This document shows positions 4,690-6,671 of a stretch of DNA of 6,671 nt, piece after piece. Each line of letters begins with the position of its first letter. The first letter of the stretch is position 1. Under the pieces are notes generated by a model. That model did no database searches, was not told the origin of the DNA, and was given only the letters and a program-made list of their open reading frames with translations. This DNA is from Alphaproteobacteria bacterium (lineage in GTDB: Bacteria > Pseudomonadota > Alphaproteobacteria > Micropepsales > Micropepsaceae), in NCBI GenBank assembly GCA_003246795.1, contig QKCS01000052.1:1-6671 (forward strand). The letters run 5' to 3'. A program made the translations under genes and the position numbers.

Positions 4690-5385
4690 TCACTCCGCCG
4701 CTTCGACGCGCACGGGCGGTTCGGGGACGCTCATGCGGCGCGTCACCTCCTCGTCCGGCATAGCGAGCAGGACCTTGTATTGCTCGGGCGGGAAGGCCAG
4801 ATGCGGCTTCGACGCGTCGTAGGGCGGCTGGGCGACCTTGCCGCCCTCGCCCTTGTAGGCGGCCGGGCGCTTGAAGCGCGCGAGTTCGTCGGGCGCGATG
4901 CCGGCGAGCTTCACCACTTCGGGATCGATCCAGGCGCGCGCGTCGATCGCGGCCTTCGACGTCGCGATTTCGAGCGCGAGGTTTTCGAGCCCCGCGAAAT
5001 AGATCGACTGGCACATGCCGTGGTCGAGCGGGCCGATGACGTTGATGCCGCGCGAGCGGATGCGGTCGCGCATGGCGAGGAGCTCGGCCTCGCTGTCGAC
5101 GTTGAAGGCGACGTGCTGCATCGTGCCGGGCGCGGAGGGGAGCGCGGCGCTCCCCGCGTGGCTGACGCCCATGACGGGCTTCACCGCCGCGATCTTGTCG
5201 TTCTGCACGAAAGCGATGCTGGCGCCGTCGTTCAACCGCATGAAGCCGTGCCACGTGCCCTCGACGCCGTGCATCCAATAGAGCGCCACGAGCTCCATCC
5301 CGAGCACGTCGGAGAAGAATTCGATCTGTGCCTTCATGTTGCCGGTGGAGACGGCCAGATGATGCAATCCGTTCGCGCGCGCCAT
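4690..5385 (-). CDS. VOC family metalloenzyme (glyoxalase/extradiol dioxygenase-like)
   Basis: A 231-residue vicinal-oxygen-chelate protein. The first beta-alpha-beta-beta-beta module starts GLHHLAVSTGNMKAQIEFFSD, the second starts MQHVAFNVDSEAELLAMRDR. Candidate metal ligands are His9, His91 and Glu139 (in LALEI), the spacing of the 2-His-1-carboxylate site of this superfamily, so a metal-dependent enzyme is likely. Whether it is an isomerase, lyase or dioxygenase cannot be told. After ~145 there is an ~85-residue extension, Pro- and Lys-rich (DPEVVKLAGIAPDELARFKR, then PPYDASKPHLAFPPEQYK), beyond the usual single-domain length. The ATG follows AAGGA by eight bases. It lies 81 bases downstream of the crotonase gene on the same strand, so the two may act in one catabolic route, but this is only contextual. 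Confidence 0.9.
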   Translation of the reverse strand: MARANGLHHLAVSTGNMKAQIEFFSDVLGMELVALYWMHGVEGTWHGFMRLNDGASIAFVQNDKIAAVKPVMGVSHAGSAALPSAPGTMQHVAFNVDSEAELLAMRDRIRSRGINVIGPLDHGMCQSIYFAGLENLALEIATSKAAIDARAWIDPEVVKLAGIAPDELARFKRPAAYKGEGGKVAQPPYDASKPHLAFPPEQYKVLLAMPDEEVTRRMSVPEPPVRVEAAE

Positions 5386-5404
5386 GGCGTTCGTCCTTCG
5401 CTTG

Positions 5405-5418
5405 GTCCGATGTCCGAT
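5405..5418. repeat. Tandem 7-bp direct repeat before the VOC gene
   Basis: GTCCGAT occurs twice head to tail, 20 bases upstream of the VOC start codon, in the 81-base spacer after the crotonase gene. It could be a short direct-repeat operator or simple slippage; nothing else supports either. Confidence 0.35.
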
Positions 5419-5466
5419 GCGGGGGAGGCTATCGCAGCGCCCGCCGCCGTGCCAGCGGCCGCGCCT

Positions 5467-6300
5467 TCATCGCGCGAGCGCGAGCAGGAGATCTTCGATC
5501 GCGCCTTGTTCGACCGTCGGCGTTTGCAGGCCGCGAGCCATCGCCGCTTCCATGCGGCGCTTGGCTTCGGCGTCGGCGAGCGTGGCGTGGAAGTTGCGCT
5601 CCTCGCGCACGAGGTCGTCCTCCACGTTCCGGTCGGCGGCGAGCACCGCCTCCTTCGCCAAGCGGACCGCGGTGGGCGGGAACGAGGCGATGCGCCGCGC
5701 CAGCGCGTCGATGAAGGGGCCGATCTCGTCCGCCTTCAGCGCGCGGTTGACGTAGCCGTAGCGCTCGGCCGTTTCGGCATCGAAATCGCCGCAGCCGAGC
5801 ACGATCTCGAGCGCCCGCGCGCGGCCGACGAGGCGCGGCAGGCGCACGCAACCGCCGCCGCCCGGAATGATGCCGAGCGCGACTTCGGGCTGACCCAAAA
5901 CCGCGCGACCGATCGCGGCGAAGCGCATGTCGCAACTGAGCGCGAACTCCGACCCGCCGCCGCGGCACACGCCTTCGATCTTGGCGATCGTCGCCTTCGG
6001 CATGGTGCGGAAGCGGTCGCACATGGCGTGGAACATGCCGAGCTTCTCCGCGCGGGGCGCGATTTCCACCGGCACGCGCTGAATGAGCGTCACGTCCGCG
6101 TGGGCGATGAAGAACTTCGGGTTGGCGCTTTGCAGCACGACGGCGCGCACGGCGGCGTCCTCCGCGAGCGCGCGGCCCAGCCGGTCCATTTCGCCGATCA
6201 GCGTCAGATCGAAGAGATTGATCGCGCCGTGATCGATCGTGACGGCGGCCACGCCGCCGTCGATCGCCACGCGCAACGCCTGAAAGCCGTCGTAGCTCAT
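5467..6300 (-). CDS. Enoyl-CoA hydratase/isomerase family protein
   Basis: A 277-residue crotonase-fold enzyme, normally a cytoplasmic trimer or hexamer acting on acyl-CoA thioesters. The signature IEGVCRGGGSEFALSCDMRFAA (107-128) gives Gly115 for the oxyanion hole and Glu118; VLGQPEVALGIIPGGGG (133-149) gives Glu138. Glu118 and Glu138 correspond to the two catalytic glutamates of rat mitochondrial enoyl-CoA hydratase (Glu144 and Glu164), so hydratase chemistry is plausible. The first oxyanion segment reads FFIAHADV (63-70), with His67 where family members usually have Gly, a mild oddity. The ATG has GGGAGG about eight bases upstream. Neighbours are a superoxide dismutase upstream and a VOC protein downstream. 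Substrate is unknown, and related crotonases (isomerases, hydrolases) cannot be excluded. Confidence 0.92.
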   Translation of the reverse strand: MSYDGFQALRVAIDGGVAAVTIDHGAINLFDLTLIGEMDRLGRALAEDAAVRAVVLQSANPKFFIAHADVTLIQRVPVEIAPRAEKLGMFHAMCDRFRTMPKATIAKIEGVCRGGGSEFALSCDMRFAAIGRAVLGQPEVALGIIPGGGGCVRLPRLVGRARALEIVLGCGDFDAETAERYGYVNRALKADEIGPFIDALARRIASFPPTAVRLAKEAVLAADRNVEDDLVREERNFHATLADAEAKRRMEAAMARGLQTPTVEQGAIEDLLLALAR

Positions 6301-6327
6301 GGATCCTGCCTCCCTGATGCGCGCTCA

Positions 6328-6356
6328 CCATAGGGCCGCACGCGGAAGCGGAACAA
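6328..6356 (-). promoter_or_regulatory. Putative promoter of the crotonase gene
   Basis: On the minus strand TTGTTC (6356-6351) and CTATGG (6333-6328) are 17 bases apart, resembling the alphaproteobacterial CTTG-N17-CTAT type since the base before TTG is C. Transcription would begin near 6321, some 20 bases before the start codon. It suggests the crotonase and VOC genes can be transcribed independently of the dismutase gene. Confidence 0.35.
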
Positions 6357-6379
6357 GGCGCGCGGTGACGCCTGCCTTG
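6354..6379 (-). terminator. Weak hairpin after the superoxide dismutase gene
   Basis: On the minus strand CAAGGC and GCCTTG form a 6-bp stem, with three more possible inner pairs after two mismatches, 6 bases after the dismutase stop codon. Only two T residues follow, so termination by this hairpin would be inefficient. It overlaps the -35 of the putative crotonase promoter. Confidence 0.3.
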
Positions 6380-6385
6380 CGGCGC

Positions 6386-6671
6386 TCAGCCTTCCTTCGC
6401 GTAGCGTTCGAAGAGCGCGGCGGGGTTCTTCCAGTCAATCTGATTCAAATAGGCCTCGACGTAGGCGGCGGCCTTCGCGCCGTAGTCCATGTGGTAGGCG
6501 TGCTCGTACATGTCGAGCACGAGGACGGGGCGGCCGCCGGCGACCGTCGTCGTGTGGTCGGACGCCCACGCGTTGACGAGGCGGCCCGCGCGCGGCTCGT
6601 AGGTCAGGATCACCCAGCCCGAGCCGCCGCCTTCGGCCTTGGCCATCGCCGCGAACTCCGCGCGCCAGACG
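6386..6671 (-). CDS. Fe/Mn-family superoxide dismutase, C-terminal part (cut by window edge)
   Basis: The last 94 residues of an iron/manganese superoxide dismutase, which converts superoxide to oxygen and hydrogen peroxide. The frame is open to the right edge, so the N-terminal helical domain and its two histidine ligands are outside. Visible family marks are GSGWVILTYEPRAGRL and the metal-binding LDMYEHAYHMDYG, whose Asp and His match the C-terminal ligands of the D-x-W-x-x-H motif. Two features are unusual: Tyr replaces the Trp between the ligands, and the region where many Mn enzymes have NQD reads SDHTTT, so a His may take the place of the outer-sphere Gln. Such variants make metal preference hard to predict. 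A shorter start at the internal ATG 6646 is rejected, because the family pattern continues upstream (WRAEFAA). Confidence 0.92.
   Translation of the reverse strand, partial: VWRAEFAAMAKAEGGGSGWVILTYEPRAGRLVNAWASDHTTTVAGGRPVLVLDMYEHAYHMDYGAKAAAYVEAYLNQIDWKNPAALFERYAKEG

Noticed and set aside
4780..6333. A 517-codon plus-strand open frame
   Set aside because: It runs antisense to the VOC and crotonase genes, both of which have clear family motifs. It is rich in Arg, Ala, Glu and His with no recognisable domain, as expected from the opposite strand of GC-rich coding DNA.

Overview
The window looks like ordinary chromosomal DNA from a GC-rich alphaproteobacterium. By eye it is well over 60% GC, with strongly GC-biased third codon positions. 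The gene families (LysR regulator, Nudix hydrolase, ArsR/SRPBCC operon, crotonase, VOC protein, Fe/Mn superoxide dismutase) fit that group, but the order cannot be fixed from this sequence. There are no rRNA or tRNA genes, CRISPR arrays, transposases or phage genes, and no gene-free stretch longer than 300 bases.

Left part, plus strand (1-2188): a LysR-type regulator sits behind an AT-rich promoter with a CATAG-N5-CTATG palindrome. A protein with one N-terminal membrane segment and no recognised family follows, then a Nudix hydrolase with a perfect Nudix box. The Nudix gene converges on the next block with only 4 bases between the stop codons.

Middle part, minus strand (2193-4466): reading leftward from 4466, a compact three-gene operon encodes an SRPBCC protein, an ArsR-type repressor that starts inside the first gene's stop codon (TGATG), and a second SRPBCC protein. 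Its promoter (TTGACT-N17-TACTTA) carries a TTAAGT-N4-ACTTAA palindrome across the -10 box, as expected of an autorepressed operon. Further left are a small, lower-GC, two-helix membrane protein starting at GTG, and a 171-residue protein with a C-terminal CPKC motif. The last ~24 residues of the membrane protein resemble the ArsR tail at both DNA and protein level, which suggests a local duplication or chimera.

Right part, minus strand (4690-6671): reading leftward, the C-terminal part of an Fe/Mn-family superoxide dismutase (cut by the window edge), an enoyl-CoA hydratase/isomerase with both catalytic glutamates, and a VOC metalloenzyme with an apparent His-His-Glu triad. Between the ArsR operon and the VOC gene, a short plus-strand frame (to 4679) has strong coding bias but no usable start codon, and may be a gene remnant.

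No clear new multi-gene system was found. The observations most worth checking are the shared ArsR/membrane-protein tail, the start-less frame at 4521-4679, and the two palindromic operators.
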